From NCBI RefSeq assembly GCF_025377685.1, contig NZ_JACEHK010000006.1:62001-126000 (forward strand): DNA of 64,000 nucleotides, given 5' to 3'. The notes under the pieces are model-generated. The model searched no databases and was not told the DNA's origin. It saw nothing but the letters and a program-made list of their open reading frames with translations. The first letter of the stretch is position 1. Each line of letters opens with the position of its first letter. This document shows positions 8,383 to 17,084 of the stretch, piece by piece. This stretch comes from Anaerobacillus sp. CMMVII (GTDB lineage Bacteria > Bacillota > Bacilli > Bacillales > Anaerobacillaceae). A program made the position numbers and the translations under genes.

Positions 8383-8424
8383 ATCATACTTTGAAACATT
8401 TGATACAGCAGTGATATTTGTCAC
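8383..8424 (-). promoter_or_regulatory. Fnr/Crp-type box with -10 element driving hcp
   Basis: GTGA-N6-TCAC at 8411-8424 matches the Fnr consensus TGTGA-N6-TCACA except for the outermost base on each side. On the minus strand TATGAT at 8383-8388 is a good -10 box. The predicted start point near 8376 is 41.5 bases from the palindrome centre, the class II activator position. The remainder of 8289-8644 shows no gene. Confidence 0.7.
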
Positions 8425-8644
8425 GATAATTAATAGTCGAAATATTTAATTAATATTAACAACGTGCAAATAGATGTAACTATGATGTATGTAATAGCAT
8501 TCTTAAAAACGTCGATCTATAAGAACTTGACGCAAAGCCAAGCGACATCAAGTAACGAAAAAATGGTCCTTAAAAACAATTCAGAAAATTCCTGAAATAA
8601 CATATAATAAATAACATGGAGTTTATCATTAAGGTGGGGGAGCT

Positions 8645-9397
8645 ATGGTTGTAACTGAAAGAAGAGATGAAATCTTGTTATTTGAGCAACATGAGCATGC
8701 GAAGGTATGTGGAGAGTTTGCTCAAGCTTGGAAAGATGAATATTTTGATGGAAACGAAAAGAGGGAATCAGTGTTATATGCGATCTATGAGCATGATAAT
8801 GGCTGGATTGAACTTGATCAACGGCCATTACTAAATAAAGAAACAAAGCTTCCGCATTCATTTATTGATTACCCCTTATCTCCTAAGCTTGAAGCTTATA
8901 CAAAGGGGATTAATTATATAGAACAACACGATGAATATGCTGCATTAATTTGTAGTCTTCATTACGCTTCATTTTTTGAGCGGTACACAAATGGCAGAGG
9001 GGAAGTTTTTTTGGCGCAAGAACGAAAACGGCAAAGAAAGCTACTACAAGTATTGACGGTAGAGAAAGAAACTCTGCAATTTCATTATGACCTCTTGCAA
9101 TTTTGCGATAATCTTTCTTTGTATTTATGTATGAATGAACCAGGAGTCGATAAAAAGAATGAATTTAGTTGGTTCAAAAGAGGTTTTCAACAAAGGTTTC
9201 ACTTTAATCAAAAGCGCAGAATTATTGCACATTGGCTTGATAAAAATACAGTTTCAGTGGAAGACTTCCCGTTTTCTTGTGAGCTAACTGTATCAATGGG
9301 ATACAAAAAGATAAAGAAAAACCGAATTCTTTCTCTAGAAAAAGAGTATGAAGCGGCTGAAAACCAACAGAGAGTTATCACATTAGTCGGGGGTTAA
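8645..9397 (+). CDS. DUF3891 family protein
   Basis: This 250-residue soluble protein matches the DUF3891 pattern: an N-terminal LLFEQHEHAKVCGEFAQAW, then ESVLYAIYEHDNGWIELDQ, then a central CSLHYASFFERY. The histidine and aspartate residues in HEHA, EHDNGW and SLHY resemble an HD-type metal site, although a classical HD motif is not complete. Function is unknown. A GGTGGGGGAG site precedes the ATG. It diverges from hcp; whether the Fnr box at 8411 also influences it is unknown. Confidence 0.8.
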   Translation: MVVTERRDEILLFEQHEHAKVCGEFAQAWKDEYFDGNEKRESVLYAIYEHDNGWIELDQRPLLNKETKLPHSFIDYPLSPKLEAYTKGINYIEQHDEYAALICSLHYASFFERYTNGRGEVFLAQERKRQRKLLQVLTVEKETLQFHYDLLQFCDNLSLYLCMNEPGVDKKNEFSWFKRGFQQRFHFNQKRRIIAHWLDKNTVSVEDFPFSCELTVSMGYKKIKKNRILSLEKEYEAAENQQRVITLVGG

Positions 9398-9495
9398 TAA
9401 GGTTTGAAAACATTTTACTAGAAAGTTTAACAATTTTGCTACCAAATGGAAAACGAATGAAGAATAAATACGTTGCTCGAGGTCATCATACTTGT

Positions 9496-10746
9496 ATGAA
9501 AAATTTCCTAATTATTTTCGTTTGTATTTTAGCGATCGTATTTCCAAAAGGGGTACTTGCAGATGAGCAGGTATCGGTTAGGCTAGTTAATTATATTGGT
9601 AATACCGAAAAGGTGAATATCAAATGTGTTGGAGAGTATCACTCACTCGACTCCACGTTACTATTAAAGGAAGGAGCGACTTATCAATTAAAAGTAAAAG
9701 ATGGGGAGATCGTCTTAGACGGGGATGAGTTTGAATATATCACTGATGGTTCTCTTGTTCTATTACCAAAATCGTATGATGAAGAGAATGTTATTTATAT
9801 AAACGATCGACCATACTTGGGATCAATGGAGTTGCAAATTGAGGATGAAACGTTTATTCGTCCTGTAAACCAGCTTCTTTTAGAGGATTATTTAAAGGGA
9901 GTTGTCCCTTTTGAAGTTTACCCGACATGGGACTTAGAGACATTAAAGGCACAAACACTGGCGGCACGTACGTATGCGGTCACTAATTTGAAGAAAAAGA
10001 TGGACGATACGATCCGTTTTCAAGTTTACGGCGGGTATACATGGAATGATCATACGACTCAAGCAGTTGAAGAAACAAGGGGTGAGGTCATTACCTATAG
10101 AAACCAGCTCATTGATGCTTTTTACTCAGCAAGTAATGGTGGACTGACGGAAAGCAATGCACACGTTTGGGGTGGAAATGCTTTAACCTACTTTCCAATC
10201 CAGAAGGACCCTTACGACCCAATTCACCCTTGGGAGTTTCAGCTTAATAAACATCAAATTTCTTTAAATGAGATAGACTTTGAAGATCGTAATTGGTGGG
10301 TTAATCATGATGAACTGGATACAGATATAACCATGGTCATGAAAAAATGGCTTCATAAAAAAGGTTATTCTAAAGAAATTAAAATATTGTCCATTCCTCA
10401 TTTTGAAATAAAATTGAAAAATTTGCATTCTGACCGTGCAGACGAAGGCACAATTACGGTTGAATTTTTGCAGCGATTACTAGATGGGACGGTACTTTAT
10501 CATGTTTTAGTTTTGGAAAATGGAAGGTTAGATCGGATTCGTCCGATGATCGGTGGGGACATTTTTAGAAGTTATCTAGTTGATTCGTTTATTCAAAATG
10601 ATGATATATATATAGTAAAAGGTAGAGGGTATGGGCATGGTGTTGGGATGAGTCAATGGGGCGCTCAGAAAATGGCGGAACGGGGTAAAAAGTATCAGGA
10701 AATATTACAATTTTACTATCCGGGGACCAGGATCAAGAAAATGTAA
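9496..10746 (+). CDS. SpoIID/LytB domain protein (cell-wall lytic transglycosylase-like)
   Basis: About 416 residues with a clear signal peptide at the internal start (MKNFLIIFVCILAIVFPKG, cleavage near VLADE), which is why I prefer ATG 9496 to the upstream start at 9436. The SpoIID core begins near DYLKGVVPFEVYPTWDLETL, containing the conserved catalytic-type glutamate, followed by AQTLAARTYAV, ASNGG and the C-terminal block GRGYGHGVGMSQWGA. SpoIID cleaves denuded glycan strands during engulfment; LytB-type relatives modify or activate autolysins. It is longer than SpoIID itself, so a paralogue is more likely than the sporulation gene. A bidirectional terminator follows. Confidence 0.9.
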   Translation: MKNFLIIFVCILAIVFPKGVLADEQVSVRLVNYIGNTEKVNIKCVGEYHSLDSTLLLKEGATYQLKVKDGEIVLDGDEFEYITDGSLVLLPKSYDEENVIYINDRPYLGSMELQIEDETFIRPVNQLLLEDYLKGVVPFEVYPTWDLETLKAQTLAARTYAVTNLKKKMDDTIRFQVYGGYTWNDHTTQAVEETRGEVITYRNQLIDAFYSASNGGLTESNAHVWGGNALTYFPIQKDPYDPIHPWEFQLNKHQISLNEIDFEDRNWWVNHDELDTDITMVMKKWLHKKGYSKEIKILSIPHFEIKLKNLHSDRADEGTITVEFLQRLLDGTVLYHVLVLENGRLDRIRPMIGGDIFRSYLVDSFIQNDDIYIVKGRGYGHGVGMSQWGAQKMAERGKKYQEILQFYYPGTRIKKM

Positions 10747-10762
10747 TTCATGGAAAGATAAA

Positions 10763-10793
10763 AAACGCTAGGAAACAATTGTTCCTAGCGTTT
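10763..10793. terminator. Bidirectional terminator
   Basis: AAACGCTAGGA / TCCTAGCGTTT perfect stem with a 9-base loop and A/T flanks on both sides, between two converging genes. Confidence 0.88.
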
Positions 10794-10803
10794 CGTTATT
10801 TAC

Positions 10804-13104
10804 TTAAATAAACGGTGTTTCATGCTTAACTTTTAGTTTTCTCCAACGGCGTTCTACCTCATCCTCGAACTCTTTCAACATTGGAGCATTTGATTCTTTT
10901 AATATATGCTTAGTTTTACCCATCATTTTTAACCATTCGGATAATTCTACACGCTTATTTTTCGCTTCTGGATCGTACGTAATCGTAGTTTCACCCTGCT
11001 CTACTTCATAAAGCGGGAAGAAGCAAGAGTCAACAGCAGCTTTAATGATGCTTTCACCTTGACGATCTTCAGACTTCCAGTTAAGTGGACAAGCGATTAA
11101 GATCTTTCCGTAAACCATTCCCACGTTGTTAGCATACCACTGTGCTTTTGCGGCCTTTTTGATAAGGTCTTGTGGGTAAGCTTCTGTTCCAGTGAATACA
11201 TAAGGGATATTTGTTGCAGCCATAATTTGCGCAGTATCCTTATGGTGGAATGCTTTTCCTTGTTTTGTTTTTCCGACTGTAGTTGTACTAGTCATATGCC
11301 CCATTGGAGTAGAGTAGGACATTTGCGAACCGGTATTCATGTAACCTTCATTATCATACTCAAGTACGATCATTTTATGGTTACGAAGAGCAGTTCCAAT
11401 CGCAGAACCCATACCAATATCCATACCGCCATCACCAGTAATCATCACAAATGTGAAATCATCAGAAATATCTATTTCACCACGTTCTTTCATTTCAAAG
11501 AATGCTTCTAGCGTACCAGATAGGGTAGCTGCACCACTTTGGAATAAGTTGTGAATGAATGTTTGCTTGTGAGAGCTGTGCGGATAACCAGTTGTAACAA
11601 CGTATGCACATCCCGTTTGTAACAAAATAACTGCGTCACCTTCAATCCCCTTAAAGAACAATTCTAAGCCAGGGAAGATTCCACAACCAGGGCATGCGCC
11701 ATGTCCAGAAGCAAATCGCTTCGGTTTTCCAGTTAGGTTACGGAGTGGTGGGATTTTCACATTTAATTTTTTTGTTTCTTCATTTTGAGTAACAGTAATT
11801 AAGCCAGATTTGAAAGCATCGCCATGCATTGGTTCAATTACCGGCTTTAACGCGTTTTCTGGTTTACCAGGTACATGGCCGTAATAATCAAACGGTCTTT
11901 CAGCAAAACCACGTTCTTTTGCGTCGATCGCCATTTCAAAAAACTTTTCAGCATCGTCAGCATAGAAATCTTTACCGCCTACACCAAATACACGACTTAG
12001 AACAATTGTTTGATTACCTTTATCGTCTTGAAGTGCAGATTTGACTTCATGAGTTAGGTTCGGTCCATTTCCACCGTAAGAATCAGCACGTTCACCTACT
12101 AATAATGCTTTTACATTTTTAAGAGCTTCACGAATTTCTTTTGCAGGGAATGGTCTGATAATATTCGGGCTAATCACACCAGCTTTAATTCCTTGCTTAC
12201 GCAGTTTATCAACTACATCCTTCGCGGATTCAGCTGCTGAATTAAGAAGGAATAAGGCAACCTCAGCATCTTCCATACCGTATAAATCTAATGTTTCGTA
12301 CATACGGCCAGAAATTTCAGCGTATTCCTTTTGTAGTTCTTCGAACACTTGCCCAGCACGGTAAATTGCTTCCGATTGTTGGAAGTTATTATTGATAAGA
12401 TCGTCACCACTCATATGAGCACCAATTGTGACAGGCTTATCTTTTACACAAGCTCTTGGATATTCAGTAGGCATTTCACCAACAAAATCCTGAACTACTT
12501 TACGTTCTTTAAAATATTCAACTTTACGTTTTTGATGCGATGTAAAGAAGCCATCATATGCAACAATAACAGGAAGACGAACATCTTTATGCTCAGCAAG
12601 TTTTAAAGCGATAATGTTCATATCGTAAACAGCCTGCGGAGTGCGAGCAGTTAAAATAACCCAACCAGTATTTAAAGCGTAGTAAAGGTCAGAATGATCA
12701 CCACGAATATCTAGTGGACCACTAACTGCACGAGTTACTAGGTTCATAACCATTGGAAAACGTAAACCAGATTGAGCTGGCATTTGTTCAATCATATATA
12801 AAAATCCGTTTGCACTTGTTGCATTAAATACACGAGCTCCAGTAGCAGCGGCTCCAAAGCAAATACCAGCTGAGCCATGCTCACCATCGGCAGCGATTAA
12901 TTCGATGTCGTGCAAACCTTGGGATTTCATTAAGTCAAGATATTGTGCAACTTCAGTTGAAGGCGTGATTGGAAAGTAACCCATAACATGATAGTTAATT
13001 TGAGCTGCAGCCATAGCTGCCATTTCATTTCCACTTTCAAATGTAGTTAATTGTTCATATTTTGTTTTTGTTGTTTCTTTTAAGTTATCTTCTAAAGTAG
13101 CCAT
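10804..13104 (-). CDS. 2-oxoacid:ferredoxin oxidoreductase, fused alpha-beta subunits
   Basis: This 766-residue protein has a pyrimidine-binding/alpha half (about residues 20-430: FESGNEMAAMAAAQINYHVMG, FPITPSTEVAQYL, NATSANGFLYMIEQMPAQSG) followed by a beta half. The beta half carries CPGCG near residue 470 and the thiamine diphosphate motif GDGGMDIGMGSAIGTALRNH ending in DNEGYMNTGSQ. The motifs look most like pyruvate:ferredoxin oxidoreductase, although substrate cannot be fixed by eye. It oxidises a 2-oxoacid to acyl-CoA and CO2 while reducing ferredoxin. The start codon overlaps the stop of the partner gene (TAATG), so the two are translationally coupled. Confidence 0.9.
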   Translation of the reverse strand: MATLEDNLKETTKTKYEQLTTFESGNEMAAMAAAQINYHVMGYFPITPSTEVAQYLDLMKSQGLHDIELIAADGEHGSAGICFGAAATGARVFNATSANGFLYMIEQMPAQSGLRFPMVMNLVTRAVSGPLDIRGDHSDLYYALNTGWVILTARTPQAVYDMNIIALKLAEHKDVRLPVIVAYDGFFTSHQKRKVEYFKERKVVQDFVGEMPTEYPRACVKDKPVTIGAHMSGDDLINNNFQQSEAIYRAGQVFEELQKEYAEISGRMYETLDLYGMEDAEVALFLLNSAAESAKDVVDKLRKQGIKAGVISPNIIRPFPAKEIREALKNVKALLVGERADSYGGNGPNLTHEVKSALQDDKGNQTIVLSRVFGVGGKDFYADDAEKFFEMAIDAKERGFAERPFDYYGHVPGKPENALKPVIEPMHGDAFKSGLITVTQNEETKKLNVKIPPLRNLTGKPKRFASGHGACPGCGIFPGLELFFKGIEGDAVILLQTGCAYVVTTGYPHSSHKQTFIHNLFQSGAATLSGTLEAFFEMKERGEIDISDDFTFVMITGDGGMDIGMGSAIGTALRNHKMIVLEYDNEGYMNTGSQMSYSTPMGHMTSTTTVGKTKQGKAFHHKDTAQIMAATNIPYVFTGTEAYPQDLIKKAAKAQWYANNVGMVYGKILIACPLNWKSEDRQGESIIKAAVDSCFFPLYEVEQGETTITYDPEAKNKRVELSEWLKMMGKTKHILKESNAPMLKEFEDEVERRWRKLKVKHETPFI

Positions 13105-14117
13105 TAGAAACTCCCTCCTGCAATGTATGGAAATTTTTGAGCGACACGATTTGCTTCAGCATAACCTACTTTTTCAGCCATATCAGCCAAAGCATCAGTA
13201 GGGCAGGCGTCTACACACTTAAGACAGCCTTTGCAATATTGATAATCGATACCCGTTAAGAACATTTGCATTCTACCGCGTTTATCTGCGCCTTCTTCCC
13301 AAACAAAGCAATAGTCAGGACAAACAGTATCACAGGCTGCACAGTTAATACATTTTTCTTGTTCAAAAGCTGGTAAGAAGCCCTGACGCGATCCACTTAA
13401 ATCTTTCAAAATACTATTTGCTTGGGCTGAGATAATTCCACCAATTTCTTGTGTTAAGTAGCCAAGAACTGGTTCTGGTCTAGAGAATTCTTTACCTTGA
13501 GCATTTTCAGGTAGTTCATACGTTTTGAACGTAACTTCATTGTAGCCACGATCGAACGTGCGAATATTTGGTTCTACAAAATGAGGGTATTTTTTTTCAA
13601 ATGTTTTACGAATAACATTGCGCATTTCTTCTGGGTCTAAAAAGTCTAAAATACGGTACAAGGCACCTAGCATCGCTGTATTTACTTTTGTTTTCTCTTC
13701 AACAGCAATTTTCATAGCATCAACAATGGCTAATGTTCCGTAATCAAGTTTAAGATCTTCTCTTACACTATCAAAATCTCTAGTACTGTTAACTAAAACT
13801 ATACCATCTGCCGGTAAACCGCTTACAACATTTACCGTTTTATAAAGTGCTTCATGAAACACTCCGATAACGTGAGGCTGTTCAATTGGACTGTGGTCAC
13901 GAATTTCAACATCAGCATCACAAAATCTTACGAATGCTTTAACTGGTGAACCTTTTTTTTCTGAACCATAAGAAGAAAAGTTAGAACCATTTAATCCTAA
14001 TCCTAAAACGCCGGCTTCTGCTAACATTTTTCCTGCTAAGTTCGCCCCTAACCCCCCAATTGACTCAAGGCGTATTTCAAAAAAGCCTAATTGATTCTTT
14101 TTTGGTAAAATAGACAT
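13104..14117 (-). CDS. 2-oxoacid:ferredoxin oxidoreductase, fused gamma-delta subunits
   Basis: About 337 residues from the ATG at 14117, which has AGAGGGGGA upstream; an in-frame start at 14207 would run into the Fnr box and adds 30 unrelated residues. The N-terminal gamma domain starts FFEIRLESIGGLGANLAGKM. The C-terminus holds two [4Fe-4S] ferredoxin motifs, CINCAACDTVCP and CKGCLKCVDACP, corresponding to a delta subunit. Together with the downstream alpha-beta protein it forms a complete low-potential oxidoreductase from two polypeptides. An Fnr-type promoter lies 49-91 bases upstream. Confidence 0.9.
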   Translation of the reverse strand: MSILPKKNQLGFFEIRLESIGGLGANLAGKMLAEAGVLGLGLNGSNFSSYGSEKKGSPVKAFVRFCDADVEIRDHSPIEQPHVIGVFHEALYKTVNVVSGLPADGIVLVNSTRDFDSVREDLKLDYGTLAIVDAMKIAVEEKTKVNTAMLGALYRILDFLDPEEMRNVIRKTFEKKYPHFVEPNIRTFDRGYNEVTFKTYELPENAQGKEFSRPEPVLGYLTQEIGGIISAQANSILKDLSGSRQGFLPAFEQEKCINCAACDTVCPDYCFVWEEGADKRGRMQMFLTGIDYQYCKGCLKCVDACPTDALADMAEKVGYAEANRVAQKFPYIAGGSF

Positions 14118-14165
14118 GTTTAATAATCCCCCTCTAAAAAATTGACAATACTCCCACCTATCGTC

Positions 14166-14208
14166 ATTATAAAATAAAAGGAATATTTTAGATGTGATCA
14201 AAGTCACA
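14166..14208 (-). promoter_or_regulatory. Perfect Fnr box with TATAAT promoter of the oxidoreductase operon
   Basis: TGTGATCAAAGTCACA at 14193-14208 is a perfect TGTGA-N6-TCACA palindrome. On the minus strand a perfect TATAAT lies at 14166-14171. The start point expected about seven bases beyond it (near 14159) puts the palindrome centre at -41.5, the standard class II Fnr activation geometry. Confidence 0.85.
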
Positions 14209-14406
14209 CTTTTTGAATTTATTTTTATTTTTTATTAATACACTTATTTTTCTTTCGTTAAATACCAGTAAAATAAAGGGTTTTAAGGTGGTATTAATAT
14301 AATACAGTTTTTGGTTTGTTGTATAACAGAAGGTGTAGAGAGCATATGAAAATTAATATTAGATGAATAATTGTGTATAAAAATTCCAAAATGAGGTGTA
14401 GTTATC

Positions 14407-15048
14407 TTGAAAGAGTTGAAAATCTTAATCGAAGCAGAGCAATATGTACGTGGCTTACTAGAAAAGGATAGTAGTGGGCACGATTGGTGGCATATCCACA
14501 GAGTTAGAGGGTTGGCGAGAGAAATTGCCGCCAATGAGGGGGCGAACATTTTTATTTGTGAACTAACCGCACTACTTCATGATTTAGCAGATGAAAAGCT
14601 TTTTGGAGACGAAGAAAAAAGTTTAGAAAACCTTGATAGCTGGTTGCTGAGAAACGATGTAAACCAAGAAGATCGACAACATATCCTGCATATTATTAAA
14701 ACCATGTCTTATAAAGGCGGTAACAACACTCCTGTAGAAACACTAGAAGGAAAGGTTGTACAGGATGCTGACAGATTAGATGCGCTCGGGGCGATAGGAA
14801 TAGGCCGTACTTTTGCCTATGCGGGAGCAAAAGGCCAATTAATGTACGATCCAGCTATTCCGGTTCGGCAGGAAATGACTAAAGATGAATACCGAACAGG
14901 TGAGAGTACCGCAATCAATCACTTTTACGAAAAGTTATTAAAACTCAAGGATTTAATGAATACGGAGTATGGGAAAAAATTAGCAGAAGAAAGACACGAG
15001 TATTTAGAGGTGTTTTTAGATAGGTTTTTAGCAGAGTGGAATGTTTAA
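14407..15048 (+). CDS. ypgQ: HD domain phosphohydrolase, YpgQ-like
   Basis: A 213-residue soluble protein of the HD superfamily. Metal ligands are visible in SSGHDWWHIHRV (near residue 25), LTALLHDLADEK (the HD pair near residue 60) and the distal QDADRLDALGAIGIGRTF (near 120). B. subtilis YpgQ, which it resembles, hydrolyses deoxynucleoside triphosphates to the monophosphate and pyrophosphate. The start is TTG at 14407 with GAGGTG upstream. It is divergent from the oxidoreductase operon and ends just before the heptad-repeat region. Confidence 0.85.
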   Translation: MKELKILIEAEQYVRGLLEKDSSGHDWWHIHRVRGLAREIAANEGANIFICELTALLHDLADEKLFGDEEKSLENLDSWLLRNDVNQEDRQHILHIIKTMSYKGGNNTPVETLEGKVVQDADRLDALGAIGIGRTFAYAGAKGQLMYDPAIPVRQEMTKDEYRTGESTAINHFYEKLLKLKDLMNTEYGKKLAEERHEYLEVFLDRFLAEWNV

Positions 15049-15051
15049 TTA

Positions 15052-15357
15052 GAGTGTTGAGTTTTGAGTGTTGAGTTTTGAGTTGTGTGGGTGGAGCTGC
15101 GCAGCTTAAGGTGTAGAGTGTAGAATTGGAGTTTTGAGTGTTGAGTGTTGAGTTTTGGGTTGTGTGGGTGGAGCTTTGCAGCTTAAGGTGTAGAATTTGA
15201 GTTTTGAGTGTTGAGTTTTGAGTTTTGAGTTGTGTGGGTGGAGCTGCGCAGCTTAAGGTGTAGAGTGTAGAATTGGAGTTTTGAGTGTTGAGTTTTGAGT
15301 TGTGTGGGTGTAGCTGCGCAGCTTAAGGTGTAGAGTGTAAGTTTAGAGTTTAGAGTG
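15052..15357. repeat. Tandem array of 70-77 bp units built from heptanucleotides
   Basis: Four units each contain TTGAGTG/TTGAGTT heptamers, then GTGTGGGTG, the palindrome AGCTGCGCAGCT (AGCTTTGCAGCT in unit 2), then AAGGTGTAGAGTGTAGA. The GTGTGGGTG landmark occurs at 15085, 15162, 15232 and 15302, so the spacings are 77, 70 and 70, all multiples of seven. No gene is present; a long minus-strand frame here is an artefact of the repeat. Confidence 0.92.
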
Positions 15358-15434
15358 TAGAATGTAGAATGTAGAATGTAGAATGTAGAATGTAGAATGT
15401 AGAATGTAGAATGTAGAATGTAGAATGTAGAATT
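15358..15434. repeat. Perfect heptanucleotide microsatellite (TAGAATG)x10
   Basis: Ten uninterrupted copies of TAGAATG run from 15358 to 15427, followed by a degenerate eleventh (TAGAATT). It directly continues the 70-77 bp array and shares its TGTAGAG-type heptamers. Confidence 0.97.
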
Positions 15435-15470
15435 CGATTGTGAAAAAATCACAAATCACATACAAATAAA

Positions 15471-15505
15471 AAAGCTGGACCTGCCTGATAGGCGGATCCA
15501 GCTTT
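15471..15505. terminator. Terminator hairpin between the heptad array and the NlpC/P60 gene
   Basis: AAAGCTGGA (15471-15479) pairs with TCCAGCTTT (15497-15505), with an inner GCC/GGC stem. On the minus strand the hairpin is followed by TTTATTTG, so it can terminate the minus-strand gene that ends at 15557. Confidence 0.75.
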
Positions 15506-15556
15506 TGGTATTTTTGCTAGGAGGTGATAACAAAGGGAATTTAACGTTACACTGTG

Positions 15557-16945
15557 TTAATTAATTCGTTTCGCCCCTAAATATCGGGACTTCCAATAAC
15601 TAATATTCATATCACTGATCGTCACTCCAGTGGAGGATCCAGCATGGATGAACTGTTGATTTCCTAAGTAAATCCCTGCATGTGAGGGGCCTTTTTTGTA
15701 AGTTTCAAAAAAGACAAGATCACCAACTTGTAAACTGTCAACTGATTTTCCGTAGCTCCAAATATCAGCTACAGTTCTTGGAATTTTTACGCCTTGATTT
15801 TTATAGACATACATCAGAAAACCGCTACAATCAAAGCCACTTGGAGTAGTACCACCCCAAACGTAAGGAGTACCAATAAAATTTTTGGCGTAATCAATGA
15901 CATTATTTGAAGAAGCAGGTGCTTTCTTTGTAGGTGCTGGTTCTGCTGTAGTTTTTGGTGCTTGAGTTGGTGGAGCGGCTGACCTGGCTGTACTTTGCGC
16001 TATAGGCGCTGTTTTTAAATGCAAAATGGTTCTCTTGCCAGCGATGCCATCGACAGCTAGGTTATTTTGCAATTGGTAGTTACGAACAGCAGCCTCAGTA
16101 TTAGGACCAAATGATCCATCTACTCTTTTATTATAGTAGCCTTTATTTCTTAATAAACTTTGCAGATCTTTAACTGCCTGACCTCTATCGCCGTTTCGTA
16201 AGTAGTCTACGGCATTGAGATCATGTTTTTCGACTACTTTTACCGTTTCTACAATCGTAGGTGCTGGAATCTCCATATCATAATCTGCAGCGAAGACGGT
16301 CGTAGAAAGATTGTTTTCAGCTTTTATCTCGTTTTCAACTGTAATAGAAACACCTGAGAGATGTTCATAGGTTTCCTCACCAATGATGCCATCAATTTGA
16401 AGACCATTATCTTTTTGATAAGCCTTTACTGCCTCTGTTGTTCGTGAGCCGAAAATACCATCCTTTTCAAAATGATAGTAGCCAGCATCGATCAACTTTT
16501 TTTGAATTTCTTTGACAGCGTCTCCTTTATCACCATTTCTAAAGAATTGGCCTTCCTGTATCGTTAGCATTATATGGTCTTCTACTTCTACTTCACCAAT
16601 ATTCTTATTAATAAATAAGGCAGCTAATGTTTCAGGGCCAGCCACACCGTCGACCTGTAGTTTTTTCATTTTTTGAAATTGTCGAATGGCTGCATGTGTT
16701 TTCACTCCGAAAATGCCAGTTTCTTCATCGGAGATTGCTAAATCATAGTCTAAAAGCTTATTTTGGATCGTAAATACCTTAATGCCAGTGTGACCAAAGC
16801 TATATCTTTCACTAGGGTTAAAGGTGATATCATCGATGACAATTTTGCTATCGGCAGCTTCTATGGAAGTAGGGGAACTACTTAAGGCAACACTAGCAGC
16901 TATCGATGACAAAATTACTTTTTCACTAACGGTTTCTAATTTCAT
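15557..16945 (-). CDS. Secreted NlpC/P60 peptidoglycan hydrolase with three peptidoglycan-binding repeats
   Basis: This 462-residue protein has an N-terminal signal-type segment (VILSSIAASVALSSSPTSIEAAD). Three PG_binding_1 repeats follow near residues 48-112, 133-195 and 245-310; each has a GxxGxxVxxIQ-like start and a DGxxGxxT element (VDGVAGPETLAAL, IDGIIGEETYEHL, VDGIAGKRTILHL). A Pro/Ala/Thr linker leads to a C-terminal NlpC/P60 domain (about 345-462) with catalytic Cys in FDCSGFLMYV and histidines in SHAGIYLG and FIHAG. It should cleave stem peptides in the cell wall. An AGGAGGT site precedes the ATG. Confidence 0.93.
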   Translation of the reverse strand: MKLETVSEKVILSSIAASVALSSSPTSIEAADSKIVIDDITFNPSERYSFGHTGIKVFTIQNKLLDYDLAISDEETGIFGVKTHAAIRQFQKMKKLQVDGVAGPETLAALFINKNIGEVEVEDHIMLTIQEGQFFRNGDKGDAVKEIQKKLIDAGYYHFEKDGIFGSRTTEAVKAYQKDNGLQIDGIIGEETYEHLSGVSITVENEIKAENNLSTTVFAADYDMEIPAPTIVETVKVVEKHDLNAVDYLRNGDRGQAVKDLQSLLRNKGYYNKRVDGSFGPNTEAAVRNYQLQNNLAVDGIAGKRTILHLKTAPIAQSTARSAAPPTQAPKTTAEPAPTKKAPASSNNVIDYAKNFIGTPYVWGGTTPSGFDCSGFLMYVYKNQGVKIPRTVADIWSYGKSVDSLQVGDLVFFETYKKGPSHAGIYLGNQQFIHAGSSTGVTISDMNISYWKSRYLGAKRIN

Positions 16946-17084
16946 GAAACTGTTACCTCCTTACTTAGTTGTCAAAAAATTTAAAATGATTGAGAGGCAA
17001 AAAAAAATCGCACCGGCTTAAAAACATTCTATGCAAAGTAAGGTAAAATAGAACAAGAGTAAAAGTTTAAGAGGAGGGCGCACC

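Noticed and set aside
8520-8556. ACTTGA ... TCAAGT with GCAAAGCCAAGCG, possible fifth copy of the twin-hairpin element
   Set aside because: Only a few short words match the family and the hairpins do not form in the same order.
15358-15434. Heptamer array considered as a CRISPR array
   Set aside because: The repeats are seven bases with no unique spacers, and no cas genes are present.
15183-15452. Minus-strand open frame of 89 codons with FYILHST repeats
   Set aside because: The seven-residue protein repeat is a direct result of the 7-bp DNA repeat (three heptamers per seven codons). No ribosome site.
15438-15453. TGTGA ... TCACA near the heptad array, possible third Fnr box
   Set aside because: The spacer is five bases, not six, and it lies between two gene ends with no promoter to regulate.
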